DNA of 64,000 nt from Aliidongia sp035943795 (GCF_035943795.1 NZ_DASZBY010000073.1:1-64000), one strand, 5' to 3'. Counted from the stretch's first letter, positions 47,102-56,023 are shown. Program-made: numbers and translations. The notes: generated by a model from the letters alone, not told the origin.

Positions 47102-47115
47102 GTATCCAAGGATAC
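47102..47115 (+). promoter_or_regulatory. Perfect palindrome GTATCC-AA-GGATAC inside the operon
   Basis: 14-bp palindrome, 28 bp before the zinc alcohol dehydrogenase start, in the widest gap of the operon (114 bp). The form fits GntR/FadR-family operators. It may mark a second promoter controlled by the regulator at 51165. Confidence 0.5.
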
Positions 47116-47143
47116 AAGAAAGCGAATCCGAAAGGCGGTCGCC

Positions 47144-48163
47144 ATGGTCTCGATCTCGGTTCAACAGCCGCACCATCTTCTGCTGCAGGAAGATCGCATA
47201 TCCACGCCGGGGCCGGGCGAAGTCCTGGTCGAGGTCCACCGCGCCGGGATCTGCGGTTCGGACATGCATATCCTCCACGGCACGAACCCGTTCGCGCGCT
47301 ATCCCCGCGTGCTCGGTCATGAGATGTCGGGCACCGTGGCGGCGGTCGGCCCGGACGTGACCGGTCTCGCCGATGGCGACCGGGTGGTGATCGATCCGGT
47401 GGTTGCCTGCGGTCAGTGCTATCCGTGCCGGGCGGGCCGGCCGAACGTGTGCGCCAAGCTCGAAGTGTTCGGCGTCCACCGCGACGGCGGTTTCCGAGAT
47501 AGTCTCGTGGTGCCGGCCGCCAATGCCCTGAAGATCTCGCCGATGCTCGATTTCGGCTTGGCCGCCTTGGCCGAACCTCTGTCGGTCGCGGCCAACGTCC
47601 TGTCGCGCACCGGCTGTTCCGACCAGGATGTCGTGCTGATCTATGGCGCCGGGACGGTCGGCGTCACGGTGCTGCAGGTCGCGAAGCTGTTCGGCGCGCG
47701 TTGCATCGTCGCGGATCCCGATGCGGCGCGGCTACAGCGGGCGACGGCATTCGGCGCGGACCTGGTGCTGCAATCCGGCAGCGACGATATCCCTGAGGCG
47801 GTCTCGGGTGAGTTGGACGGCCTCGGTCCCTCGGTCGTCATCGACGGTGCCGGCGTGCCGGCACTGCTGGGTGAGGCGTGCCGCGTCGCGGCACCGGCAG
47901 GGCGCATCGGGCTGCTGGGTTTCTCGCCGCAGCCCACCCCCGTGGTCCAGCAGGAAATCGTCCGCAAGGAACTGAGCATCGTCGGATCGCGGCTCAACCG
48001 CCGCCTGCTGCCGCAGGTGATCGGCTGGCTCGAACAGGGCAAGCTGCAGCCGGCGGCCATGATCACCCAGACCTTCGCCGCGGCCGACGCCCGCGCGGCC
48101 TTCGATCTGGTCGAACAGCATCCGGAGCAGACCGTGAAGGTGCAACTGAGCTTCCGGCAATAA
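47144..48163 (+). CDS. Zinc-dependent medium-chain alcohol (polyol/sugar-acid) dehydrogenase
   Basis: 339 residues. Catalytic zinc region CGSDMH and GHEMSG, a structural zinc set CGQCYPCRAGRPNVC at about 90-105, and an NAD Rossmann motif GAGTVGVTVLQVAKLFGA. It resembles L-idonate, galactitol and sorbitol dehydrogenases, so it probably oxidises a hydroxyl of a sugar acid or polyol. The start at 47144 follows the 47102 palindrome. 34 bp separate it from the binding-protein gene that follows. Confidence 0.9.
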   Translation: MVSISVQQPHHLLLQEDRISTPGPGEVLVEVHRAGICGSDMHILHGTNPFARYPRVLGHEMSGTVAAVGPDVTGLADGDRVVIDPVVACGQCYPCRAGRPNVCAKLEVFGVHRDGGFRDSLVVPAANALKISPMLDFGLAALAEPLSVAANVLSRTGCSDQDVVLIYGAGTVGVTVLQVAKLFGARCIVADPDAARLQRATAFGADLVLQSGSDDIPEAVSGELDGLGPSVVIDGAGVPALLGEACRVAAPAGRIGLLGFSPQPTPVVQQEIVRKELSIVGSRLNRRLLPQVIGWLEQGKLQPAAMITQTFAAADARAAFDLVEQHPEQTVKVQLSFRQ

Positions 48164-48197
48164 TTCAAAACCAAGAACGACGAAGGGGAGAGACACC

Positions 48198-49016
48198 ATG
48201 ACGGCCCGCATCCATCCGATCATGCGCCTTGCCGCGGCGGCAACGGTGCTCGTGCTGACTGCCGGCAGCGCCGCCGCCGACGGTCCGACCAGCATCCTGC
48301 AGCAGATCCTGTCGCGCGGAACGATCCGCATCGCGGTACTGCCCAGCCTGCCGCCCTACAGCCGCGTGCTGCCGAGCGGGGAGCCCGAGGGATACGACAT
48401 CGACATCGCCAAGCAATTGGCAGAGGCCCTGAAGGTCAAGCCGGAATTCGTCGTGACCGATATTCCCGGCCGCGTCACGTCGCTGCAGACCCATAAGGTC
48501 GACATCACCATCGCCGACTTCACCCGCAACGTGGAGCGGTCGACCACCATCGCCTTCACCGACCCCTATCTCGTCACCACCATGCGCATGCTGGTTCCCG
48601 ACGGTGCCAAGGCGCACGCGATCACCGATCTGGGCGACGGGGCTGGCATCAAGGTCGCGATCTCCCGTGGCGGCACAGCGGAACGGGCGGTTCCCGCCGC
48701 CTTGCCCAAGGCCGAGATCACCCGCTTCAATACCCAGGCCGACGAGATGAGTGCCCTGTTGTCCGGACAGGTCGACGCGATGGCGGAGGATGATTTCTAC
48801 AATACCCAGGCGATCAAGGATCGGCCCGGCAAGCTACGCCAACTCGACGGCAGCCTGGCTCGGGCGGAAATCGCGATCGGACTGCCGGCCGGCGATTTCG
48901 ACCTCTACCGCGTGCTGAACCTGTATGTCGAACAGTTCAACGCGTCCGGCGACAACGCGAAGCTGTTCAAGAAATGGTTCGGGTTCGACCAGCCGGCGAT
49001 CACCGCCCGCTTCTAG
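48198..49016 (+). CDS. Amino-acid-type ABC substrate-binding protein (family 3)
   Basis: 272 residues with a Sec signal peptide (residues 1-29, ending GSAAADG). The mature part is a family 3 binder: GTIRIAVLPSLPPYS, EGYDIDIAKQLAEAL, and IPGRVTSLQTHKVDITIADFTRN. GGGGAG lies 8 bases before the ATG. It belongs with the two permeases and ATPase that follow. Although the family mostly binds polar amino acids, the catabolic genes around it suggest an acidic ligand. Confidence 0.9.
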   Translation: MTARIHPIMRLAAAATVLVLTAGSAAADGPTSILQQILSRGTIRIAVLPSLPPYSRVLPSGEPEGYDIDIAKQLAEALKVKPEFVVTDIPGRVTSLQTHKVDITIADFTRNVERSTTIAFTDPYLVTTMRMLVPDGAKAHAITDLGDGAGIKVAISRGGTAERAVPAALPKAEITRFNTQADEMSALLSGQVDAMAEDDFYNTQAIKDRPGKLRQLDGSLARAEIAIGLPAGDFDLYRVLNLYVEQFNASGDNAKLFKKWFGFDQPAITARF

Positions 49017-49077
49017 TCCAGGATTCTGCCCGGTATATGCGCCGGGCAGATCCCCATTCGGTCGGGATGCCGCAACC

Positions 49078-49752
49078 ATGGGCTATACCTTCACGCTGCG
49101 CGCGATCTATCCCTACCTGGGAGAGCTGGCCCACGCCGCCTGGTTGACACTCGGCCTGTCCCTGCTCTCGATCGCGCTCAGCCTGGTCCTCGGCGCCGGC
49201 GTCGCGGTGCTGCGCCGCAGCGCGTCGCGACCGCTGCGCGTCGTGGGCACGGTCTATGTCGAGGTGATGCGCAACACGCCGCTGCTCGTCATCCTCTACA
49301 TCATCTATTTCGCGTTGCCCGGCCTGGGGCTTCGCCTGTCGTCCTTCGCCGCCGCGGTGATCGGACTGTCCTTGAACAGTGCCGGCTACATGGCGGAAAT
49401 CCTGCGGGCCGGCCTGATCGCCGTATCCGCAGGGCAGTTCGAGGCGGCGGAGGCCCAGGGGTTCGGTCGGTTCCAGACCTTCCGCTACATCATCTTCCCA
49501 CAAGTGTTCCGGACCATCTACGCGCCGTTGGGCAACCAGATCATCGCGGTCATCCTGGCGTCGTCGCTCGCCTCGGCCGTAGCCGTGGACGAGGTGACGT
49601 CCTGGATGCAGACCACCGGTTCGACGTCCTTCCGCTTCTTCGAGACCTTCGTGGTGGCGGCGATCGTCTATCTCGTGCTCTGCCAGCTGGTGAACATCGG
49701 GCGGCTCGTGCTGGGTCGCATGCTGTTCCGGCAAGAGGAGGGTGTGCGATGA
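49078..49752 (+). CDS. ABC permease, polar amino acid type (HisM/GlnP-like)
   Basis: 224 residues, about five helices. The segment EVMRNTPLLVILYIIYFALP is the family signature, and the EAA loop is FEAAEAQGFGRFQTFRYIIFPQ. The ATG at 49078 starts just before helix 1; the upstream open frame to 48925 overlaps the preceding gene. Its stop overlaps the start of the second permease (ATGA). Confidence 0.9.
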   Translation: MGYTFTLRAIYPYLGELAHAAWLTLGLSLLSIALSLVLGAGVAVLRRSASRPLRVVGTVYVEVMRNTPLLVILYIIYFALPGLGLRLSSFAAAVIGLSLNSAGYMAEILRAGLIAVSAGQFEAAEAQGFGRFQTFRYIIFPQVFRTIYAPLGNQIIAVILASSLASAVAVDEVTSWMQTTGSTSFRFFETFVVAAIVYLVLCQLVNIGRLVLGRMLFRQEEGVR

Positions 49753-50426
49753 GCCCAGACTGGCTGTCCTATGGCCCGCTGATGCTGAAGGCCGCAGCAC
49801 TGACCCTGTGGCTGAGCTGGCTTGCCATGCTGATCGGGGCGGTAGGTGGAACGGCTATCGCGCTGATGCGCACCTCGCGCTTCCGGATGCTCCGGCTGGC
49901 GGCGTTGCTTTATACCGAGTTCTTCCGCTCGGTGCCGATCCTGATCGTGATGTTCTTCTGCTATTTCGGCGTGCCGCTGGTGTTCGGCACGGACGTATCG
50001 AGCTTTGCCGCCGCCACCGTGGCGCTGGCGCTGCACGCCAGTTCGACCATGTCCGAAGTCGTGCGCGCCGGGATCCAGAGCGTCGGCCGCGGGCAGTGGG
50101 AGGCCGCCCAGGCCGCCGGCATGGATCGCGTCCAGGTCATGCGCTACATCGTCGGGCCGCAGGCGATCCGCGTCGTGCTGCCTCCCTCGGTCGGCGTCTT
50201 CATCACCACGCTCAAGGAATCCTCGCTCGCCTCCATCATCGGCTTCATCGAGCTGACCAAGACCGGGCTGCTGATCCGCGAGTCGACCGACGGCGGCATC
50301 GTTCCACTGCTGGCACTGGCCGTGCTGTATTTCCTCATCAACTATGCGATCTCCCTCGTCGGTGCCCGGCTCGAACGCCGGTTCCATATCGGGGCTCGAT
50401 CGGATCTCGTCGGAGCCATGGGATGA
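49749..50426 (+). CDS. ABC permease, polar amino acid type (second subunit)
   Basis: 225 residues, about five helices. Signature TEFFRSVPILIVMFFCYFG and EAA loop WEAAQAAGMDRVQVMRYIVGPQ. It would form a heterodimer with the preceding permease. It is coupled by 4-bp overlaps on both sides (start 49749, stop overlapping the ATPase ATG). Confidence 0.9.
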   Translation: MSPDWLSYGPLMLKAAALTLWLSWLAMLIGAVGGTAIALMRTSRFRMLRLAALLYTEFFRSVPILIVMFFCYFGVPLVFGTDVSSFAAATVALALHASSTMSEVVRAGIQSVGRGQWEAAQAAGMDRVQVMRYIVGPQAIRVVLPPSVGVFITTLKESSLASIIGFIELTKTGLLIRESTDGGIVPLLALAVLYFLINYAISLVGARLERRFHIGARSDLVGAMG

Positions 50427-51157
50427 GCCCTGTTCTAATCCTCGATGGCGTCGTCAAACGCTTCGGCACGCGCACCATTCTCGACGGCATCAGCATGACC
50501 GTGTCGCCGGGAGAGATCGTGTGCTTTGTCGGGCCGAGCGGCACCGGCAAGTCGACCCTGCTGCGCTGCGTCAACGGGCTGGAAGCGGTCCAAGGCGGCA
50601 CGATCACGTTCGAAGGCCAGCGCGTCCACGCCAGCACACGCAGCGTCGCGGATGTCCGCAAGCGCGTCGGCATGATCTTCCAGCACTTCAATCTGTATCC
50701 ACACCTGACCGCGCTGCAGAACGTCATGCTGGCGCCCGTCGTGGTCCATAAGGAAGCGAAGCCCCTGGTCGAGGAGCGGGCACGGGCGCTGTTCGAGAAG
50801 GTGCGCCTGTCGCACCGGATCAATGCCTATCCTGCCCAACTGTCGGGCGGCGAGCAGCAACGCGTGGCGATTGCCCGGGCGTTGGCGACGAACCCGCACC
50901 TGCTGATGTTCGACGAGCCGACCTCGGCGCTCGATCCGGAGACGGTCGGCGACGTCCTGGCGGTGATGCGCGACCTGGCCCAGGAAGGACGCACGATGCT
51001 GGTCGTGACCCACGAAATCCGCTTTGCCGTCGATGTCGGCACCCGGATGGTCTTCATGGACCAGGGCAAGATCGTCGAGGACAGCGATCCGCGGGAGATG
51101 CTGGCCAATGCGCGCACCGACCGGGCGCGGCAATTCCTCAGTTCGATCCGGGGCTGA
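50423..51157 (+). CDS. ABC ATPase, polar amino acid type (GlnQ/HisP-like)
   Basis: 244 residues. Walker A GPSGTGKST near residue 39, Q-loop FQHFNLYPHLTALQNVMLAP typical of GlnQ, signature LSGGEQQR, Walker B LLMFDEPTSALD and switch histidine in VVTHE. Its start at 50423 is an ATGA overlap; the longer upstream frame lies in the permease gene. Confidence 0.95.
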   Translation: MSPVLILDGVVKRFGTRTILDGISMTVSPGEIVCFVGPSGTGKSTLLRCVNGLEAVQGGTITFEGQRVHASTRSVADVRKRVGMIFQHFNLYPHLTALQNVMLAPVVVHKEAKPLVEERARALFEKVRLSHRINAYPAQLSGGEQQRVAIARALATNPHLLMFDEPTSALDPETVGDVLAVMRDLAQEGRTMLVVTHEIRFAVDVGTRMVFMDQGKIVEDSDPREMLANARTDRARQFLSSIRG

Positions 51158-51164
51158 GCCGATC

Positions 51165-51902
51165 GTGGCAAACCTCCGCAACCTGGCAAAGATGGGGCCG
51201 CGCGCGACCGGCCAGCAGCTCTACGAGGACCTGCACGGCAAGATCGTGCGCGGCGAATTGCGGCCGGGCGACGCGCTGTCCGAGACCAAGGTGGCCGAGA
51301 GCTACGGGCTCAGCCGGACGCCGGTGCGCGAAGTATTCTGGCGCCTGGGCGAGGATGGCTTCCTCAGGGTCGTGCCCCAGGTCGGCACCTTCGTGGCGCC
51401 GATCAACGTCGCCGCGGTCTATGACAGCCAGTTCATCCGCGAGGCGCTGGAATGCCGTGCCATCGCCGATGCCGCCCGGGCGCCGCAACTTCCCGACGTC
51501 TCCGAGCTGCGGGGCAATCTCGACCGGCAGCGCATCGCGGTCGCATCGGGGGATTTCGCGGCGTTCTTCGCGCTCGACGAGGCGATGCATCGTCGGCTGA
51601 TGCATATGGCCGGCCGTCCCTTCGTCTGGCAGGTCATCGCCGGTGCCAAGGCGCAGCTGGACCGCGTGCGCTTCTTCTCGCTGGAGGATCGCGACTGGCT
51701 GGCCATGATCTTCGACCAGCATACGGCCATCGTGGATCGCGTCGCCGCGGCCGATCCCCCTGGGGCGGTCGCGATCATGACGACCCATCTGCGCACCGCC
51801 TTCGCGGCCATCGGGCGCATCGCCGCCGAGCACGCGGATTTTTTCGAAGGCGCAGAGCTCGCACAGGCCAGCGCCGGCGAGATGGCACCGGACCGCGATT
51901 AG
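51165..51902 (+). CDS. GntR-family (FadR/FCD) regulator
   Basis: 245 residues from the GTG at 51165. Winged HTH at about 18-80 (GQQLYEDLHGKIVRGELRPGD, LSRTPVREVFWRLGEDG) and an FCD ligand-binding domain with the metal-binding pattern (FFALDEAMHRRLMHMAG, then DQHTAIVDRV and MTTHLR). It lies 7 bp after the ATPase and closes the operon. The natural operators are the palindromes at 42614 and 47102 (inferred). An ATG at 51192 is an alternative start. Confidence 0.88.
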   Translation: MANLRNLAKMGPRATGQQLYEDLHGKIVRGELRPGDALSETKVAESYGLSRTPVREVFWRLGEDGFLRVVPQVGTFVAPINVAAVYDSQFIREALECRAIADAARAPQLPDVSELRGNLDRQRIAVASGDFAAFFALDEAMHRRLMHMAGRPFVWQVIAGAKAQLDRVRFFSLEDRDWLAMIFDQHTAIVDRVAAADPPGAVAIMTTHLRTAFAAIGRIAAEHADFFEGAELAQASAGEMAPDRD

Positions 51903-51916
51903 GCTAGGCTGCGTGC

Positions 51917-52426
51917 TTATCCCTCGGCCTCGGGCACGAGCAGGGCGATCGGATAGCCGCCGCTGCGCTTGACCTGCTTGATCGTGACGAAGCTGAAGTA
52001 TTTTTCGACGCCCAGGTCGCGATCGAGCAGGCTCTCGACGGCGTTCTGGTAGTCCAGAATGTCGCGGGCGATGAATTGCGCCAGATAGTCGTATCCGCCG
52101 GTCACCAGGAAGCAGTTCAGAATATGGGGCATGTCCTGGATGCCGCGTTCGAAGCGCAGGAAATCCTCGCGCCGATGGTTGCGGAGCGTGATCTCGGTAA
52201 AGACGAGGATGTTGCTGCACAGGCGATCGACATCGAGGGCGGCGCCGTAGCCGCGGATATAGCCAGTGGCCTCCATGCGTTTGACCCGGTGCAGGCACGG
52301 GGTCGGGGACAGGCCGACCGTCTCGGCCAGTTCGAGATTGGTCATCCGCCCTGCGGTCTGCAGGGTCGCCAGGATCTTCAAATCCAGGCGATCCAGCCGG
52401 ATCGCGCCCCTATGGTCTCGCTTCAT
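51917..52426 (-). CDS. Lrp/AsnC-family regulator
   Basis: 169 residues. N-terminal HTH (LDRLDLKILATLQTAGRMTN, then SPTPCLHRVKRMEATGYI) and C-terminal RAM domain (CFLVTGGYDYLAQFIARDILDYQ). It converges on the GntR gene with a 14-bp gap. It is 29 bp downstream of the HAD gene on the same strand, so the two may be co-transcribed. Ligand unknown. Confidence 0.9.
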   Translation of the reverse strand: MKRDHRGAIRLDRLDLKILATLQTAGRMTNLELAETVGLSPTPCLHRVKRMEATGYIRGYGAALDVDRLCSNILVFTEITLRNHRREDFLRFERGIQDMPHILNCFLVTGGYDYLAQFIARDILDYQNAVESLLDRDLGVEKYFSFVTIKQVKRSGGYPIALLVPEAEG

Positions 52427-52455
52427 TCGGTCCGCCTTCCACGCCGGAAATGCCT

Positions 52456-53205
52456 TCAGATCGCCTCGCCGCGCAGGTGCGCCTGATGGAGGGCCACGAA
52501 CTCGGCCATGCTGGCGACCCGGAAGTCGGGCTGGGCGGCAGCACCGCCGACCGCGGGAACGGGTGTGGCGCCCCACCCGCCGACTTCCTTACGCCGATTG
52601 ATCCACAGGGTCGACAGACCGACCGATTTCGCCGGCACCACATCATGGAAAATGCTCTGAGCCGTATGCAGGATCTGGTGCTTGCCGATGCCCAGCGTCT
52701 TTTCGAGGTCGGCCAGCAGATGGCGGAAGTTCTGCGGGTTCGGCTTGTAGGAGCCGACGTCCTGCGCCGTGACGATCCGGTCGAACTCGACGCCGAGCTT
52801 CTGGTTGCTGAGCGCGAAGGACGCGCGATCGACGTTCGACAGGATGACCAGCTTGTAATAGCGCTTCAGGTACTGCAGCGCCGTGGCGCTATCGGCGAAG
52901 GCGGGCCAGCGGCCGACGGACCGCCCAAAGTCCGCCGCCTCGTCGGCGGTCGAGTGGATATCCCACGTCCGGGCCAAACGACGATGCGCTTCTTCCAGGA
53001 TCTGCGGATAGAGCGTGCCCGGCGTCTCCGCCTCGCAATCCGCCTCGGTCGTACCGAAGGTCTGGAGCAGGCCGTCGTCGTCCAGATCTTTGCGGCCGTG
53101 GCGATCGACCCAGGGCCGAAGCTCGGCGAGGATGCCGCGTTCCCAGTCGATCAGCGTGCCGTAACAGTCGAAGGTGAGCGTGCTGAACTCGTTCACACCA
53201 GTCAT
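52456..53205 (-). CDS. HAD-superfamily hydrolase, haloacid dehalogenase type II
   Basis: 249 residues, HAD fold. Motif I FDCYGTLIDWE carries the nucleophilic aspartate near residue 13, motif II VILSNVD, motif III lysine in GSYKPNPQNF, and motif IV HTAQSIFHDVVPAKSVG is close to the L-2-haloacid dehalogenase pattern. The start at 53205 has GGGAG upstream. Substrate unproven; a phosphatase is possible. Confidence 0.87.
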   Translation of the reverse strand: MTGVNEFSTLTFDCYGTLIDWERGILAELRPWVDRHGRKDLDDDGLLQTFGTTEADCEAETPGTLYPQILEEAHRRLARTWDIHSTADEAADFGRSVGRWPAFADSATALQYLKRYYKLVILSNVDRASFALSNQKLGVEFDRIVTAQDVGSYKPNPQNFRHLLADLEKTLGIGKHQILHTAQSIFHDVVPAKSVGLSTLWINRRKEVGGWGATPVPAVGGAAAQPDFRVASMAEFVALHQAHLRGEAI

Positions 53206-53407
53206 GGGTCGTCTCCCGTCATGTCGTTGGAAGGCTAGCGCCGGACCGTCGAAATGAGCGACTGAAGATCGGGGTGAAAACAGCAAATCCGCGTAGAGAT
53301 CGTTCGAAACTTGACGACTCTTGCCACCGGCGGCTCCTTAATATTCCCACTCGACACGCTCGTGGCATCCGCTCCGGGCGGCTGCCGAGGAAAAGCGGAG
53401 CGAGCCG

Positions 53408-54652
53408 GTGACCGAGCCCCAGACCACCCTTCTGTTGCAAAACGCCCATGTCCTCGACGTGGTCGCGGGCGAGATCCTCGGCGATCGTTCCGTGCTGATC
53501 CGGAACGGCCGGATCGCAGAAATCGACCATGCCCAGCGCGCAGCGCCGGCCGACGCCCGGGTGATCGACCTGAAGGGCCTGACCCTGATGCCGGGACTGA
53601 GCGACGCCCATGTCCACCTGACCGCCGCCACGCCGGATTTCGCGGCGTTGACGCGGTGGTCGCCCAGCTATGTCGCGGCCCGTGCCGGGGACATCCTGGA
53701 AGGCATGCTGATGCGCGGCTTCACGACGGTGCGCGATGCGGGCGGCGCCGATTTCGGTCTGGCCGACGCGGTGGAGGAGGGCTATCTGACCGGCCCGCGC
53801 ATCCTGTTCTGCGGTCATGCCCTGTCGCAGACCGGCGGCCACGGCGACATGCGGGCGCGCGGCGAGAACAGCTTCGAAGGCTGCTTCTGCTGCGCCGGCC
53901 TGGGTGTGATCTGCGATGGGATCGCCGAAGTCCGTCGGGCCTGTCGCAACGAAATCCGCAAGGGCGCCCGCCAGATCAAGATCATGGCGTCGGGCGGCGT
54001 GTCGTCGCCGACCGATCGCATCACCAGCACGCAATTCTCGCTCGAAGAGATGAAGGCCGCGGTCGAGGAGGCCGAGGCCGCGACGATCTATGTCATGGCC
54101 CATGCCTATACCGCCCGCGCGATCAACCGGGCGCTCGATTGCGGCGTCCGCTCGATCGAGCATGGCAACCTGCTGGACGAGACCAGCGTGGAGCGCTTCC
54201 TGGAATACGGTGCGTTTCTGGTGCCGACGCTCGCGACCTATCACGCCCTGGCCGAAGAAGGGGTTGCCGTCGGTTTGCCTGCCGACATGCATGCCAAGAT
54301 CTTCGACGTGCTCGACGCCGGCAGCCGTGCGCTCGAACTGGCCCACCGCAGCGGCGTCAAACTGGTCTATGGCAGCGACCTGCTGGGCGCCATGCACAAG
54401 CGCCAGCTGACCGAATTCGCGCTGCGCGGCGAGATCCAGCGGCCGATCGACGTCATCCGCGCCGCGACGACCAACGCCGCCGAGCTGTTCGGCATGGTGG
54501 GCGAGATCGGCGTGGTGGCGCCGGGCGCGCGGGCCGACCTGCTCGCCGTCGACGGCAATCCGCTCGACCACTTGTCGGTCCTGCAGGACCCGGAGCACCG
54601 CCTGAAGCTGATCCTGAAGGACGGCGTCGTTCACAAGTCTGCGCTCGACTGA
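53408..54652 (+). CDS. Amidohydrolase (prolidase/imidazolonepropionase-like)
   Basis: 414 residues, metal-dependent hydrolase of the amidohydrolase superfamily. H68 and H70 (GLSDAHVHL), a metal-bridging lysine in IKIMASGG, later histidines in MAHAYT and IEHGN, and the final aspartate in VYGSDLLG are present. This set matches Xaa-Pro dipeptidase and related carboxypeptidase members. Start is GTG at 53408 with GGAG eight bases upstream. Immediately after its stop lies a relic of an aminotransferase (54653). Confidence 0.88.
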   Translation: MTEPQTTLLLQNAHVLDVVAGEILGDRSVLIRNGRIAEIDHAQRAAPADARVIDLKGLTLMPGLSDAHVHLTAATPDFAALTRWSPSYVAARAGDILEGMLMRGFTTVRDAGGADFGLADAVEEGYLTGPRILFCGHALSQTGGHGDMRARGENSFEGCFCCAGLGVICDGIAEVRRACRNEIRKGARQIKIMASGGVSSPTDRITSTQFSLEEMKAAVEEAEAATIYVMAHAYTARAINRALDCGVRSIEHGNLLDETSVERFLEYGAFLVPTLATYHALAEEGVAVGLPADMHAKIFDVLDAGSRALELAHRSGVKLVYGSDLLGAMHKRQLTEFALRGEIQRPIDVIRAATTNAAELFGMVGEIGVVAPGARADLLAVDGNPLDHLSVLQDPEHRLKLILKDGVVHKSALD

Positions 54653-54790
54653 GCCGGGCAGGCGACAGCGGTCGACCACGGCATCCTGCCGATCGCGGAC
54701 GAGATCCTGACCGGCTTCGGCCGGCGGCTTGCCATTGTTCGACGGGGTGCGCCGGCTCCGGACCAGCTGAAGGCCGCTGGCAACTGCTAA
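54653..54790 (+). pseudogene. Relic of a class III aminotransferase
   Basis: Directly after the amidohydrolase stop, the same frame reads 45 codons to a TAA. They contain HGILPIADEILTGFGR and GAPAPDQLKAAG. This matches the conserved cofactor-aspartate segment of class III (PLP) aminotransferases, normally like HGILLIADEVITGFGRTG followed by GV-PD-L--AKG. There is no start codon, and the rest of the about 430-residue enzyme is absent. It seems to be the internal fragment left by a deletion whose right edge meets the promoter at 54780. Confidence 0.6.
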
Positions 54791-54840
54791 CGGCCGTTCG
54801 CAACCGCTAACGTTCGCTTCCCGGCGATCTCTGCTTATGT
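54780..54840 (+). promoter_or_regulatory. Direct-repeat promoter, copy A
   Basis: GCAACTGCTAACG (54780-54792) and GCAACCGCTAACG (54800-54812) are direct repeats with a 20-bp pitch. A -10-like TTATGT (54835-54840) follows. Copy B at 59500-59559 has the same layout. The downstream repeat abuts the expected -35, as for activators such as OmpR/SARP-type proteins. A dyad CCGAAC-N5-GTTCGG (54850-54866) lies in the leader. Confidence 0.75.
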
Positions 54841-54902
54841 GGGGGTCGACCGAACTTCCCGTTCGGCCAATGATCGTTTCAAGCCGCCGTGGGAGATGGA
54901 TG

Positions 54903-55988
54903 ATGGAAAAATCGATAGTTGCCGGACCGGTCGACGGCTCCGAAGCGATCGATCTTCGTCGCCGCCGGTTTTTCGGCACGGCGGCCATGACTTTCGTTGC
55001 TGCCCAGATCGGGCTGATCGGCGCGGCAGCCGCTCAATCCGGTACGACGAAGCCCGCCAAATTGCCGGCGATCAAGCCGGGAACGAATACCTCGTTCGCC
55101 AGCCTGAAGCAGATCGACGCCGGCCTGCTGAACGTCGGTTATGCGGAGGCCGGCCCGGCCAGCGGCCCCGTCGTCCTGCTGCTGCACGGCTGGCCCTACG
55201 ACATCCACAGCTATGCCGACGTCGCCCCGTTGCTGGCATCGCAGGGATATCGGGTGATCGTTCCGCATCTGCGCGGCTACGGCACGACGCGCTTCCTGTC
55301 GGGCGATACGATCCGCAACGGCCAGCAGTCGGCGCTCGCGGTCGATATCATTGCCTTGATGGACGCGCTCAAGATCGAGAAGGCGATCCTCGCCGGCTAC
55401 GACTGGGGTGCCCGCACCGCCGACATCGTGGCGGCCCTGTGGCCCGAGCGCTGCAAGGCCCTCGTCTCGGTCAGCGGCTACCTGATCGGCAGTCCGGAAG
55501 CCAACAAGAAGCCGTTGCCGCCCAAGGCCGAGCTGGCATGGTGGTACCAGTTCTATTTCGCTACCGATCGCGGCCAGGTCGGCTACGACCAGAACCGGCA
55601 TGATTTCGCCAAGCTGATCTGGCAGCTCGCCTCGCCGAAATGGCGTTTCGACGACGCCACGTTCGATCGCAGCGCCGCATCGTTCGACAATCCGGACCAT
55701 GTCGCCATCGTCATCCATAACTATCGCTGGCGCCTGGGCCTGGCTGCGGGCGAGTCGAAATACGACGACCTTGAAAAGCGGCTTGCCGCGGGTCCGGCGA
55801 TCACGGTGCCGACGATCACGCTCGAAGGCGACGCCAACGGGGCGCCGCATCCGGAGCCGGCGGCCTATCGCGGCAAATTCACCGGCAAATACACTCATCG
55901 CACGCTGACGGGCGGCATCGGCCACAATCTGCCCCAGGAAGCCCCGCGGGCCTTCGCCGAAGCCGTCATCGAGGTCGGCGGCTATTGA
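54903..55988 (+). CDS. Tat-exported alpha/beta hydrolase, epoxide hydrolase-like
   Basis: 361 residues. A twin-arginine signal (LRRRRFFGTAAMTFVAAQ) with cleavage near residue 45. The catalytic part has the oxyanion motif LLHGWPYDIHSY, nucleophile D167 in AGYDWGAR (an aspartate, as in epoxide hydrolases and haloalkane dehalogenases) and the histidine in GGIGHNLPQ near residue 341. GGGAG lies 7 bases before the ATG at 54903. An in-frame ATG at 54870 aligns with the start of the truncated leader at 59578. First gene under the copy A promoter, with the P460 gene 35 bp behind. Confidence 0.88.
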   Translation: MEKSIVAGPVDGSEAIDLRRRRFFGTAAMTFVAAQIGLIGAAAAQSGTTKPAKLPAIKPGTNTSFASLKQIDAGLLNVGYAEAGPASGPVVLLLHGWPYDIHSYADVAPLLASQGYRVIVPHLRGYGTTRFLSGDTIRNGQQSALAVDIIALMDALKIEKAILAGYDWGARTADIVAALWPERCKALVSVSGYLIGSPEANKKPLPPKAELAWWYQFYFATDRGQVGYDQNRHDFAKLIWQLASPKWRFDDATFDRSAASFDNPDHVAIVIHNYRWRLGLAAGESKYDDLEKRLAAGPAITVPTITLEGDANGAPHPEPAAYRGKFTGKYTHRTLTGGIGHNLPQEAPRAFAEAVIEVGGY

Positions 55989-56023
55989 TCGCCGCCCGTG
56001 GTTCCTCGTCGAAGGATCGAGCC

